From: CAVXSP01 sp963724645
GTDB lineage: Bacteria; Acidobacteriota; Vicinamibacteria; Vicinamibacterales; SCN-69-37
Reading direction: 5' to 3'
Assembly: GCA_963724645.1 (NCBI GenBank)
Contig: CAVRVJ010000002.1
Coordinates: forward strand, 124,001 to 188,000
DNA length: 64,000 nt
Part shown: piece after piece, positions 31,593-40,535 of the stretch
Layout: every line of letters starts with the position of its first letter
Numbering within the stretch: the first letter of the stretch is position 1
Translations under genes and position numbers: made by a program
Notes under the pieces: generated by a model
Told to the model about the DNA's origin: nothing
Databases searched by the model: none
What the model saw: the letters and a program-made list of their open reading frames with translations, nothing else

Positions 31593-31697
31593 ACGGAAAG
31601 TCACTTGACTCGACGTGGTACATTGCGGCCGCGCCCCCGGGGGCCCCGCGACGATACCACATCAAGTCAAGTGCTTTCCGGGCTTTCCGGGATTAGG
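31593..31697 (+). repeat. Complete copy of the dispersed palindromic element
   Basis: Left arm 31593-31620 and right arm 31655-31680 are complementary at about 23 of 26 positions (CACTTGACTCGACGTGGTA against TACCACATCAAGTCAAGTG). The core contains CCCCCGGGGG. The tail after the right arm, GGCTTTCCGGGATTAG, matches that at 10756-10771. It lies between two minus-strand genes. Confidence 0.9.
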
Positions 31698-31775
31698 ACA
31701 CGCCGGCTCACGTTCAACTTTGACTGCAGTCTGGCGCCCGCGTCTGAAGCCCACCGAAGCTGGCGCCCTGGGCGG

Positions 31776-34547
31776 TCATCGCCGTTGGCCGCCTCGTCCG
31801 GCGCCAGGCAGCATCGACATCAGCTCGTCGTTCGTCCACGGGCGCGTTCGACCCGCAGTTTCCGCTCGGACCGTTTTCACGGTCGATGAGTCGACAGGCG
31901 TACCCGTTTGCCCCCACTCGCGCCGGATGTACGTCAGGACGCCCGCCACCTGATCGTCGCTGAGCGTCATGCCTATTGGCGGCATGAGCCCGATCGATCC
32001 TTCCTTGCCGTTCAAGACGATGCGCGCGGTGATCGCGGCCGGCGCAAGCGCGAGCGTCGATCCCAGGAGGCTCGGCGCCACGCGGTCCTGTCCGCGGCCG
32101 TCAGGCTGATGGCACGTCTGACAGATATTCTTGTAGACCTCGCGGCCGAATTCGAACCGCTGTTGTTCGTCGGCACTCATCGGCTGCACGGGCGCGATCG
32201 CGCCCGGCTTTCCGGGCCACTCGAGATGGTCGAGCACGTTCGCCGCCCGCGGAGCGAGGTCGCCGCCGCGCGCCGCCATCGCGGAGAACGCCGTCGGCTC
32301 GCGATTGAGTCGAAGCCGCGGACCAGCGCTCCCCCGCCCACCGGCGCCGCGCGCCACGAGGATGCCGGTCACCGGACCCGGCGGCGGCACGACACTGCCT
32401 CTCGCGTCGTCGAACGCGTAGCCGCCACCCGGACCCGCTCGCCCGCCGGGGCACGTCGGGCATGGCGCGCCTTGCGTGGCGGCCGCCGCAGCGGAGGCCG
32501 TCAGCGTCGTACCTCGGCCCGTCGCGCCTGGCATGGCGGCGTTCAGCAGCACGATCTCGGCGCCGCGCATCAGCGCCGACCGCTGCCAGGCTGCTCGACC
32601 GTCCTCGGCCGCGAGCGCCAGGACCCGCTGAACGGGCGCGTCCTGCGCGCCCTGGACGATCACCGCCGACAGCATCGTGATGGCCGCATCGAGCTGAGGA
32701 GCCTCGGCGCGCCCCCGCGAAAGGAGCATCTCGAGGACGGCCGGTTCGCTGCCCCGCAATCCGCTCAGGGCTGCATCCAGCGTGACGGGATCGTCGCCGT
32801 GCTTCTCGAGCAGCGAGGCCAGGGCCGATTCGCGTGCACCAGCCGGCAGGGTACCGAGCGAGGCCGCCAGTTGCTCGCGCACCTCCCAATCCGAGTCATC
32901 CAGATGCTTCAGGACGGCCGCCTGAATGGGATGATTCGCTTCCCCCAGCCAGCGTTCGGCCAGACGGATTGCCGACATCCGCACATCGCGCGAGCTGTCG
33001 TCGAGGGCGTGAGTCACCGTGGCCACATCGATGCTGTCGTTGCCATCCAGCGTCCAGAGCGCGTGCAGCCTGGTGCGCGGGTCCTTCGCCGACATGGCGA
33101 GCGACTTCAGCGTGCCGACGACGGACTTGCCGCCGCGCTCGACCAGGAGGCGCTGGGCAGTGTCGCGCCACCAGCCGTTCGGATGCGACAGGGCTTGCAC
33201 GAGCTGGGCCGGCGACGCCTTCGACAGCGCGGGCTTGGGTCCGCGCCGCGTGGTCTCGTGCATGACGCGATAGATCCGGCCCCGATCGATCGGCTGCTCC
33301 AGCTTGTGTTTGGCGATGTAGTCGCGAAGATACACGGTCGTCGAGGCGCGGTCCTCGATGATCCCTCGGTACATGTCCACAACGTACAGCGTGCCGTCGG
33401 GCGCGTTGGCGAGATACACGGGCCTGAAACGCTCGTCGGTCGACGCGAGAAACTCGGCGTTTGCGTACGCCTTCCGCGCGTGCATCGCTTTCCCATCGTC
33501 CTCGAGAACGATGCGGCTCACGAGATTGGCCGCGGGTTCCGCCACGAACACATTGCCGTACAGCTCGGCCGGCAGCCGGTCACCGCGATAGACGAGCGGC
33601 GCGCACACCGCCGTGAACTGCGCCGTGGTGCCATCCGGCCGATCCACTCCGTACTGATACGCGCGGTTGGTACCGGGATTCGGGCGCACGGGCCAGATAT
33701 CGTTGACGTTGCTCGTGTCGTTGCCGAGCGCGTCGTAACTGCCGCGCGTCCGACGAAGGTTCGGATTTCGCGCGAAATACGGCGTCGGCACCGAATCCAT
33801 GTGGAGAGCCGACTCGTTCGTGTTGCGATATGTGCGTCCGCCATCGTCCTGCGTGACGCCCCACTCGCCGCGCGCGAGCGTGGGCCGGCGCTCGAATTTG
33901 CCGTCCTTCAGGCGCAGCACGAAGTTGACTTCGACACCGGCCGAATGGATCCAGTTATCCAGGCCCCACAAGAAGCCGTTGGCGTTGCCTTCGACGTTGC
34001 CCTCGCGCCGCCCGTAGCCGGTCGTGACCAGTTCCTTGGTGTCGGCCTTGAGGTCGCCGTTGGTGTCGCGCATGAGCCACACGTTGGGCGGCTCGCCGAC
34101 CAGGACTCCGTGGTCGAGCACCTTCAAGGCGCGTGCCTGGACGAGTCCGTCGGCAAACACCGTTCGCCTGTCCATCTTCCCGTCGTTGTTCGTGTCCTCC
34201 AGCACGACGACCCGGCCGATCGGATCCAGATTCGGCTCCGGGGCTTGCAGGCTGGGGACGAACTCCGGCATCTCGACCGCCCACAGGCGGCCATCGGCGT
34301 CCCAATCGATGGCCACTGGAACTTGAACCAGCGGCTCCGCGGCGACGAGCTCGAGGTGATAGCCCGGCGGCATGTAGAACGTCTTCACCGCCTCGGCCGG
34401 CGCCAACGGTGGCGCTTCCTCCTGGACCTTCTGCACGCCCGGCGGCCACGGTCGATTCGCCGTGGAGCTCTGGTAGCCGGATGCCGTCAGCGCGACGGCG
34501 AACACGACGATCGCGATGGATTCACAGCCGAAACAGTTTCTTCGCAT
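31776..34547 (-). CDS. Secreted propeller dehydrogenase with HEAT repeats and C-terminal cytochrome c
   Basis: Intact, 923 residues. After a signal peptide, a PVC-type membrane-bound-dehydrogenase propeller (MPPGYHLELVAAEPLV, IDWDADGRLWAVEMPE, DTNNDGKMDRRTVFADGL, LYVVDMYRGII), then HEAT-like repeats (about 470-640), a Gly-rich linker, and a cytochrome c domain with CQTCH at 809-813 and a later Met (LMPPIGM). The architecture is typical of periplasmic sugar or alcohol oxidation feeding electrons to the respiratory chain. Its first 26 bases overlap the end of the upstream amidohydrolase gene. Confidence 0.85.
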   Translation of the reverse strand: MRRNCFGCESIAIVVFAVALTASGYQSSTANRPWPPGVQKVQEEAPPLAPAEAVKTFYMPPGYHLELVAAEPLVQVPVAIDWDADGRLWAVEMPEFVPSLQAPEPNLDPIGRVVVLEDTNNDGKMDRRTVFADGLVQARALKVLDHGVLVGEPPNVWLMRDTNGDLKADTKELVTTGYGRREGNVEGNANGFLWGLDNWIHSAGVEVNFVLRLKDGKFERRPTLARGEWGVTQDDGGRTYRNTNESALHMDSVPTPYFARNPNLRRTRGSYDALGNDTSNVNDIWPVRPNPGTNRAYQYGVDRPDGTTAQFTAVCAPLVYRGDRLPAELYGNVFVAEPAANLVSRIVLEDDGKAMHARKAYANAEFLASTDERFRPVYLANAPDGTLYVVDMYRGIIEDRASTTVYLRDYIAKHKLEQPIDRGRIYRVMHETTRRGPKPALSKASPAQLVQALSHPNGWWRDTAQRLLVERGGKSVVGTLKSLAMSAKDPRTRLHALWTLDGNDSIDVATVTHALDDSSRDVRMSAIRLAERWLGEANHPIQAAVLKHLDDSDWEVREQLAASLGTLPAGARESALASLLEKHGDDPVTLDAALSGLRGSEPAVLEMLLSRGRAEAPQLDAAITMLSAVIVQGAQDAPVQRVLALAAEDGRAAWQRSALMRGAEIVLLNAAMPGATGRGTTLTASAAAAATQGAPCPTCPGGRAGPGGGYAFDDARGSVVPPPGPVTGILVARGAGGRGSAGPRLRLNREPTAFSAMAARGGDLAPRAANVLDHLEWPGKPGAIAPVQPMSADEQQRFEFGREVYKNICQTCHQPDGRGQDRVAPSLLGSTLALAPAAITARIVLNGKEGSIGLMPPIGMTLSDDQVAGVLTYIRREWGQTGTPVDSSTVKTVRAETAGRTRPWTNDELMSMLPGAGRGGQRR

Positions 34548-35472
34548 TTTCGTACAGGAGTTTCCGCTCGATGCGTTTGCTCGGCGCCAGCCGGCGGACG
34601 GCGGTCAGAATCAGCGCGCCCTGGCATTTCGCGCCCGCGCCGTCGAGATCGTTGCAATCGCTCCCGAACAGCAGCTTGTCCTGGTGCCGCGTCAGGAAAT
34701 CGCGGGTAAACGCCTCGTCCCGCGTCAACGCGTTGAGTCCGGAGCCGGCGGACAGATCTCCGAACATGTTGGCGTAGTCACTGAGGTACCGATCCGTCAG
34801 GCCGCCCGTCGTCACGGGACCCGGGGGGTACATCACGCTCTGGTCCTGATTGTTCCGGTCGATGTTGGCCCACCACGTTTGTGCGTGGCCGATGAAGCTG
34901 ACCCGGGGATACTTCTCGAGCATCTTGTAGAACCGCTCGAACCCGTAGTTGTACATCTTGAACTGCCAGTGCATCAGCACCGGCACGTGAGCCGCTTGCG
35001 CCAGCTCGTAGATCTTCTGCATCTCCGGCGCGTCGCATTCGACGCCGAATTTCTGTTCGGCGATGACGACGGCGCCTCGCTTCAGATAGCGGTCGATCTC
35101 CTGCACGGCCCCATCGACGTCCGGCACTTCATTCGCGCCGAACAGAAATGCCTTGGGATGCGCGATGGCAAATGCAACGCACGCGTCATTGCCGAGACAC
35201 TGGGCCTGGAGCCCGTTCGACAGACCGCCGTGAGTGGATAACGAGCTCACCGGCCGCCCGGCCGGCAGCAGAATCGTCGTGGTCGCGCCCATCGTGCGCT
35301 GGTGCGCGAGGAGCACGTCATCGGACCGGCCGTTGTAGCCGACATGCTGATGAATATCGATGACGGGCTCGTCAGGAGCGGCGGCGCCGGCCTCTTCGCC
35401 GCCCACGACGGCGCCGGCGAGCACGGCGCCGGACAGGCGCAGGAACTCACGCCGAGATCGTCTCGTCGCCAT
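34522..35472 (-). CDS. Tat-exported metal-dependent amidohydrolase
   Basis: 316 residues, intact. TRRSRREFLRLSGAVLAG is a twin-arginine signal. The amidohydrolase-2 fold shows VIDIHQHVGYNG (HxH), VLMHWQFKMYN, VSFIGHAQTWW and LLFGSDCND. Shares an operon with the downstream dehydrogenase by overlap (34522-34547). May hydrolyse or decarboxylate an organic acid outside the cytoplasm; exact reaction unknown. Confidence 0.82.
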   Translation of the reverse strand: MATRRSRREFLRLSGAVLAGAVVGGEEAGAAAPDEPVIDIHQHVGYNGRSDDVLLAHQRTMGATTTILLPAGRPVSSLSTHGGLSNGLQAQCLGNDACVAFAIAHPKAFLFGANEVPDVDGAVQEIDRYLKRGAVVIAEQKFGVECDAPEMQKIYELAQAAHVPVLMHWQFKMYNYGFERFYKMLEKYPRVSFIGHAQTWWANIDRNNQDQSVMYPPGPVTTGGLTDRYLSDYANMFGDLSAGSGLNALTRDEAFTRDFLTRHQDKLLFGSDCNDLDGAGAKCQGALILTAVRRLAPSKRIERKLLYENAKKLFRL

Positions 35473-35483
35473 CGGCGCATCTT

Positions 35484-35521
35484 AATCCCGGAACGCCCTT
35501 GACTTGACATGGTATTGTCGC
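35484..35521 (-). repeat. Right-half copy of the dispersed element
   Basis: AATCCCGGAACGCCCTTGAC then TTGACATGGTATTGTCGCG is the reverse complement of the tail and right arm of the complete copies. It lies between the ahcY terminator and the amidohydrolase start. Confidence 0.75.
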
Positions 35522-35535
35522 GCGTCAACACAGCC

Positions 35536-35576
35536 GAAAAAACAAACGGCCTGCCCGATCTTCCGGGCCGGCCGTT
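35536..35576 (-). terminator. Rho-independent terminator of ahcY
   Basis: On the minus strand AACGGCC (35570-35576) pairs with GGCCGTT (35545-35551), with an inner CCCG/CGGG stem, followed by TTTGTTTTTTC. It lies about 58 bases after the restored ahcY stop. In the raw sequence it falls inside the open frame, which is part of the case for a sequence error at 35637. Confidence 0.85.
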
Positions 35577-35633
35577 CGTTCAAAGCGGTCCCGCCCGCCT
35601 TTCGGCGAGCGGGGCCAGACCTCTCCAACTGCG

Positions 35634-37134
35634 TCAGGTACCGATAGTGCTCCGGCTTGTACGGACCGTCGACCGACACGCCGAGGTACTTCGCCTGCTC
35701 CGGGCTGAGCGTGGTCAGCCTCACGCCGAGCTTCGCGAGGTGCAGCCGCGCCACTTCCTCGTCGAGTTTCTTCGGCAGCATCAACACCTGCTTGCCGATC
35801 TTCTCCGCGTTGGCGTGCAGCTCGATCTGAGCCAGCACCTGGTTGGTGAACGAGGCCGACATGACGAACGACGGATGGCCCGTCGCGCAGCCGAGGTTCA
35901 GCAACCGGCCCTCGGCGAGCACGAGCACGCTGTGGCCGTCGGGGAACTGCCACTCGTCGTACTGCGGCTTGATGTTCACCTTCTTGATCCCCGGCACCTT
36001 CTTCAGGCCGGCCATGTCGATCTCGTTGTCGAAGTGACCGATGTTGCCGATGATCGCCTTGTCCTTCATGCGCGCCATGTGCTCGACGGTCAGGATGTTG
36101 AAGTTGCCCGTCGCCGTGATGAAGATGTCGGCCTTGTCCACGACGTCGTCAATCGTCACGACCTCGTAGCCTTCCATCGCCGCCTGCAGTGCGCAGATAG
36201 GGTCGATCTCGGTGATGACGACCCGCGCGCCCTGGCCGCGCAGGGCCTGTGCGCAGCCCTTGCCCACCTCGCCGTAGCCGAACACTACCGCAAGCTTGCC
36301 GCCGATCATGACGTCGGTCGCGCGCGCCAGGCCGTCCGGCAGCGAGTGCCGGCATCCGTAGATGTTGTCGAACTTGCTCTTCGTGACCGAGTCGTTGACG
36401 TTGATGGCCGGAAACAGGAGCGTGCCCGCGTTCATCATTTCGTACAGCCGATGCACACCCGTCGTGGTCTCCTCCGAGACGCCGCGAATGCCGCGGGCGA
36501 CCTTCGTCCAGACGCCCGGACGCGCCTTCAGTTCCTTGCGCGCCGTCTCCAGAATGACGCCCCACTCTTCGGGATCGTTCGCTTCGTCAAAGGCCGGGAC
36601 CTTTCCGGCTTGCTCGAACTCGTACGCCTTGTGCACGAAGAGCGTTGCGTCGCCGCCGTCATCCACGATCAGGCTCGGCCCGCCGTTGTCCGGCCACACG
36701 AGCGCTTCGGTCGTGCACCACCAGTACTCTTCGAGCGTCTCGCCCTTCCAGGCAAACACCGGCGTGCCGCGCGGCCTCTCCGGCGTGCCGCCGCTCTCGG
36801 GCGGGCCGACGACGACCGCGGCGGCCGCATGGTCCTGCGTCGAGAAGATATTGCAGGACACCCATCGCACGTCGGCGCCCAGATCCACGAGTGTTTCGAT
36901 CAGCACCGCGGTCTGAATCGTCATGTGCAGCGAGCCCATCACGCGCGCGCCGGCGAGCGGCTTCTTGCCCGCGTAGCGCTGCCGAAGCGCCATCAGGCCG
37001 GGCATCTCCTGCTCGGCGAGGCGCATTTCCTTGCGGCCCCATTCGGCGAGCGCGAGATCAAGGACTTTATACGGCAGACGACCCGTCTTGCGGGCCAGAT
37101 CAAATGGATGTTCTGTGGCTACAGCGACGGACAT
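35634..37134 (-). CDS. ahcY: Adenosylhomocysteinase (S-adenosylhomocysteine hydrolase)
   Basis: About 499 residues. Catalyses reversible hydrolysis of S-adenosylhomocysteine to adenosine and homocysteine, clearing the by-product of methylation. Visible: GSLHMTIQTAVLIETL, NIFSTQDHAAAAV, the bacterial-type insert around 150-190, NVNDSVTKSKFDN, NAD motif GYGEVGKGCAQ, FITATGN and IGHFDNEID. The family ends in PYKPEHYRY; here one extra C turns the expected TGA at 35634-35636 out of frame, and the raw frame runs on to 35482 through the terminator and a repeat. The regulator gene lies just upstream (28 bases). Confidence 0.93.
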
Positions 37135-37161
37135 TTTGTGGCTCCTTGTAGTCTTGAGTTT

Positions 37162-38116
37162 CTAAGTTCCAGGTTTCTCGCACGTCGCGGCAAATAACGC
37201 CGGACCGCGGGCTTCCGTGACCGCCGGCAACGCCTGCACGTCGGCGCTCGCGAACCCCGCCTGGCCAATCAAGCGCCGAATCTGTTCTTCGGAGAACCCC
37301 AGCCAGACATGGCCCATCTGGCGACGATACTCTTCCCGCTCGTGGGGCGCCATGTCCACGATAAGCAGCCGGCCGCCGGGCTTCAGGACCCGGAAGGCTT
37401 CCGACAGGGCCATGGCCGGCGCGGCCAGGTGATGCAACACCAGCACGAGGGTGGCGGCATCGAGCATCGAGTCTTCGAGCGGCAATGCCTCGAGGACGCC
37501 CTGACGCAACTCGACGTTCTTGAAGGCCGGGGAACCGTACTCGAGCCGCTCGGCCGCAGCTTTCAGCATCTCATCGGAGGCGTCGACCCCGATCACCGAA
37601 CGGACATGCGGAGCGAGCGCCGCGACGATCGCGCCGGTGCCGCAGCCGAGGTCACCGACGATCCATGACGCCGGCACAAGCCCCAGCAACGCGCGTAAAT
37701 AGAAATCTCCACCGAACAGCTCGTCGCGCAGTCGATCCCACTGACCGGCCGATGTCGCGAAAAACTGCTGAGACGTCGCGCGCCGCGCCGCCAGTACCCG
37801 CGCGAGACGCCGGCCGTCCTGCGTCGCCGCCGGGCGATCCAGAAATTCGCGCCGCGTCAACTCCCACAGCGCCGCGTGCGGCTGGTCGAGCGCCGGCGTG
37901 TAGTAACTTGCTCGTCCCGTCGCGCCGCGAACTCACCAATCCGGCGTCCGACAGCAGCTTCAAATGCCGGCTCACGGTCGATTGCGGGAGCTGCAGAACC
38001 ACACACAACTCAGAAACGGTCAGTTCCTGCTGCTCGAGGACGAGAAGCAGGCGACATCTCGTCGTGTCGGCGAGCGCCGAGAGTGAATCGAGCAACGGCA
38101 CGGAGTCCAAAGGCAT
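37162..38116 (-). CDS. ArsR-family regulator fused to SAM methyltransferase domain (SahR-like), one frameshift
   Basis: About 318 residues. An N-terminal ArsR winged helix (DTTRCRLLLVLEQQELTVSE, then LQLPQSTVSRHLKLLSDAGLV) is followed by a Rossmann methyltransferase domain with VGDLGCGTGAIVAAL, DASDEML, LVLHHL and FRVLKPGGRLLIVDM. An extra T near 37905 breaks the frame at the linker (KYYTPALDQ). Regulators of this shape (SahR in Proteobacteria) sense S-adenosylhomocysteine and control ahcY and methionine-cycle genes. The position directly before ahcY fits that job. Effector binding here is inference. Confidence 0.82.
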
Positions 38117-38138
38117 TAATCCGTTAATCCGGATTTAA
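38115..38138 (-). promoter_or_regulatory. Putative autoregulatory operator at the ArsR-methyltransferase start
   Basis: Two direct TTAATCC boxes (38116-38122, 38124-38130) and an abutting inverted GGATTTAA (38131-38138) give a palindrome centred on AATCCGGATT. It is AT-rich in otherwise GC-rich DNA and covers the start codon. The gene has only a weak ribosome site. Fits repression of the regulator-ahcY operon. Confidence 0.5.
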
Positions 38139-38229
38139 TGATACATCATCATGGGTCCTTCGGCAAGCGGGGCGGGGAGCGGCCCTGTTTCTAGATCGTC
38201 GCTTTCAGCCAATACCTGACAATCGTGGC

Positions 38230-40489
38230 TCACTGCGCAATCAGTCGCTCAGGATGCGCGATGAGATTCTCGATGAAGAACTCCATCATCCGCTGAGGAT
38301 TGACGGCACTGTGCGGCTGATCGGGCCCGACCTGCAGCTCGTAGTTCTTGTTCGCCTGCTGCAGCGCTCGAATGAGCTGCATCGAGTTGTTCGGGTGCAC
38401 ATTGTTGTCCGCCGTCGCGTAGTAGATCAGCAGCCTGCCCTTGAGGTTCGCGGCGTACGTCATCACGCTGCCAGCGTTGTAGCCTTCCATGTTCTCCTCG
38501 GGCAGCCCCATATATCGCTCGGTGTAGATCGAGTCGTAGTTCCGCCAGTCGGTGACACTGGATGAGGCGGACGCGGCGCTGAAGACCTCCGGATGCCGCA
38601 TGATCTCCATGGCCGCCGTGTACCCGCCATAGGACGTGCCGTAGATGCCCACGCGCGACTTGTCGAAGTACGGGCGATCCCAGAGCGCCTTGATGCCCGC
38701 AGCCATGTCATCCATCTCTGTCTGGCCGAGCTTCATGTACAGCGCGTCGGCCGCGCGCTTGCCGGTGCCTGGCACGCCCCGGTAGCCAACGCTGATCACC
38801 AGAAAGCCATACTCGGTGTTCGAAACCGGCGGCATGAAGTTCTCGGTCGGCACGCTGCTCACAAGCGAAGGGCCTGCCGTACACGGGCACGAGCGAAGGG
38901 TACTTCTTCGACGGATCGAAACTCGACGGAAAGCTGATCTGCCCGTACAGGGTTGTCTGGCCGTCAGCCGCTTTGTAGCTGAATTGTTCGGCCTTCTTGA
39001 ACCCGATCTGCTGGTATCGGGTCAAGTCGCTCTTTGTCACCTGCGCGATCACGCGGCCGGAGGCGTCCAGGACCTGAGTCGCCGGGGGCACGTCGTGCCG
39101 CTGGTACACGTCGACGATGAAGCTGTTGTCGGGGGCAATCCCGCAGCCGGTGACCGCGGGTGCCGGGCAGACGCCGACCGCGTGCGTGAAGCCGGGATCG
39201 GTGAGCCGCAGATCACCCTTGCCGTCGAGTCCGACACGATGCAACTGGACCTTGAGGTAGTTGTCGCCGTCGCGCGCCGTGTAGAACATCACTCCCGCGG
39301 CCTCATCGACCTTCACGATGTTCACTGCCTCGAACGCATTGGACGTGAGCGGCGCGATGAGTCTTCCGCTGATGTCATACAGGTAGTAGTTCTTCCATCC
39401 GGTCCGCTCGGACTCCCAGATGAATCGTCTGGCGTCGGAGAGCCAGCGGGGCGTCGGCGACGGGCTGAGGCGCGGATCGCTGTCGGTGTTCAGCCACCCG
39501 GTCGGCCATTCCTCGTGAACGACAATGCGGCATTTGCCTGTCGTGGCGCTGCAGGCGTCCAGCTCGAGCACTTGCTGGCGCCGATTCGAGCGATTGATCA
39601 ACAGCTCGCGGCTGTCGGGCAGCCAGCGGATGTTGGAGACGTAGTACCCGAGAACGCTGTCGTCGAAAGGTTTGCCGTCCCGCACGTCGACTGTCACCGT
39701 GCGGCCGCTCGCGATGTCATACACGAGCACATCGGCCTTGGGGTTCGGCGTCCCGGCTTTCGGATAAGCCTCGATATCAATCGAGTCCTGCACCCGCGTC
39801 TGGTCGATCTGCAGGTAGTAGTCCCTCACCTGGCTTTCGTCGAATCTATAGAATCCGACCTTCGTGCTGTCCGGCGACCACCAGATGGCTGTGGTCTGAC
39901 CCAGCTCCTCCCCGTAAACCCAGCTGGCCGTGCCGTACTTGATCCGCGTCTTGTCGCTGCCGTCGGTCGTCAGCGCCCGCTCGTTCGAGCCGTCGAAGCT
40001 GGCGAGCCACACATTGCGATCCCGATAGAACGCCTTGAGTCTGCGATCCGGAGACACCACGCAGTCAGCCTGCCGGCCTCGCGCCACGGAGATGGGCGGA
40101 CACCCGGCGGTGCGATCGGTCATCTCGGTCTGTCCGCCGTTCTGCGGAACAAAGCCGCGACCGGCAAGTGGAGTCTCTTGTGCGGACGCCGCACCGCGCC
40201 CGCTGCGCGCGGCCTGGCCCCCACCAGGCGCGGCCGCAATCGTCTGACCGGATTCAACCGCCGCCATCGTGGCGAGGTCGAATTGGTACGCTTTCCCGTC
40301 GAATGAGTAGGCGAACGATCGGCTGTTGGCGTTCCATCGAGGCACGATCGCGCCCGACACCCAGGACCCGGCAATCTGCGGCGCCATTCTTTGATACTGG
40401 TCGTAGCCCGGCATCGAGCGCAGGCGGTCCTGCGCAGCGAGTGCGCAAATCGCGATGGCCAGGAAAACTGCGATCAGCGCCGGTTTCAT
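38230..40489 (-). CDS. S9B dipeptidyl peptidase IV-like secreted serine peptidase, one frameshift
   Basis: About 752 residues: signal peptide (IAVFLAIAICALAAQ), an eight-blade-type propeller (SWVYGEELGQTTAIWWSPDS, YKAADGQTTLYGQI) and an alpha/beta hydrolase domain with VGIYGTSYGGYTAAM (Ser), YYATADNNVH (Asp) and QPHSAVN (His). The DPP4-type Glu motif region is EELG in the propeller. An inserted A near 38873 breaks the frame at VYGGPSLVSSV. ATG 40489 starts the signal peptide. Removes dipeptides from peptides, with Pro at position 2 preferred in the family. Confidence 0.88.
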
Positions 40490-40535
40490 CGGCAAAGTCT
40501 ACATCGGGCAGCAGGCGCGTCCCCGGGCCGAGCGC

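Noticed and set aside
31593..31697. Insertion sequence
   Set aside because: The palindromic element is only about 104 bp and encodes nothing; no transposase or target duplication found.
31908..34709. 933-codon plus-strand open frame
   Set aside because: Exactly opposite the intact cytochrome dehydrogenase gene; composition is low-complexity Arg/Val/His and has no start signal or motif.
35509..37197. 562-codon plus-strand open frame over ahcY
   Set aside because: Antisense shadow of a highly conserved gene.
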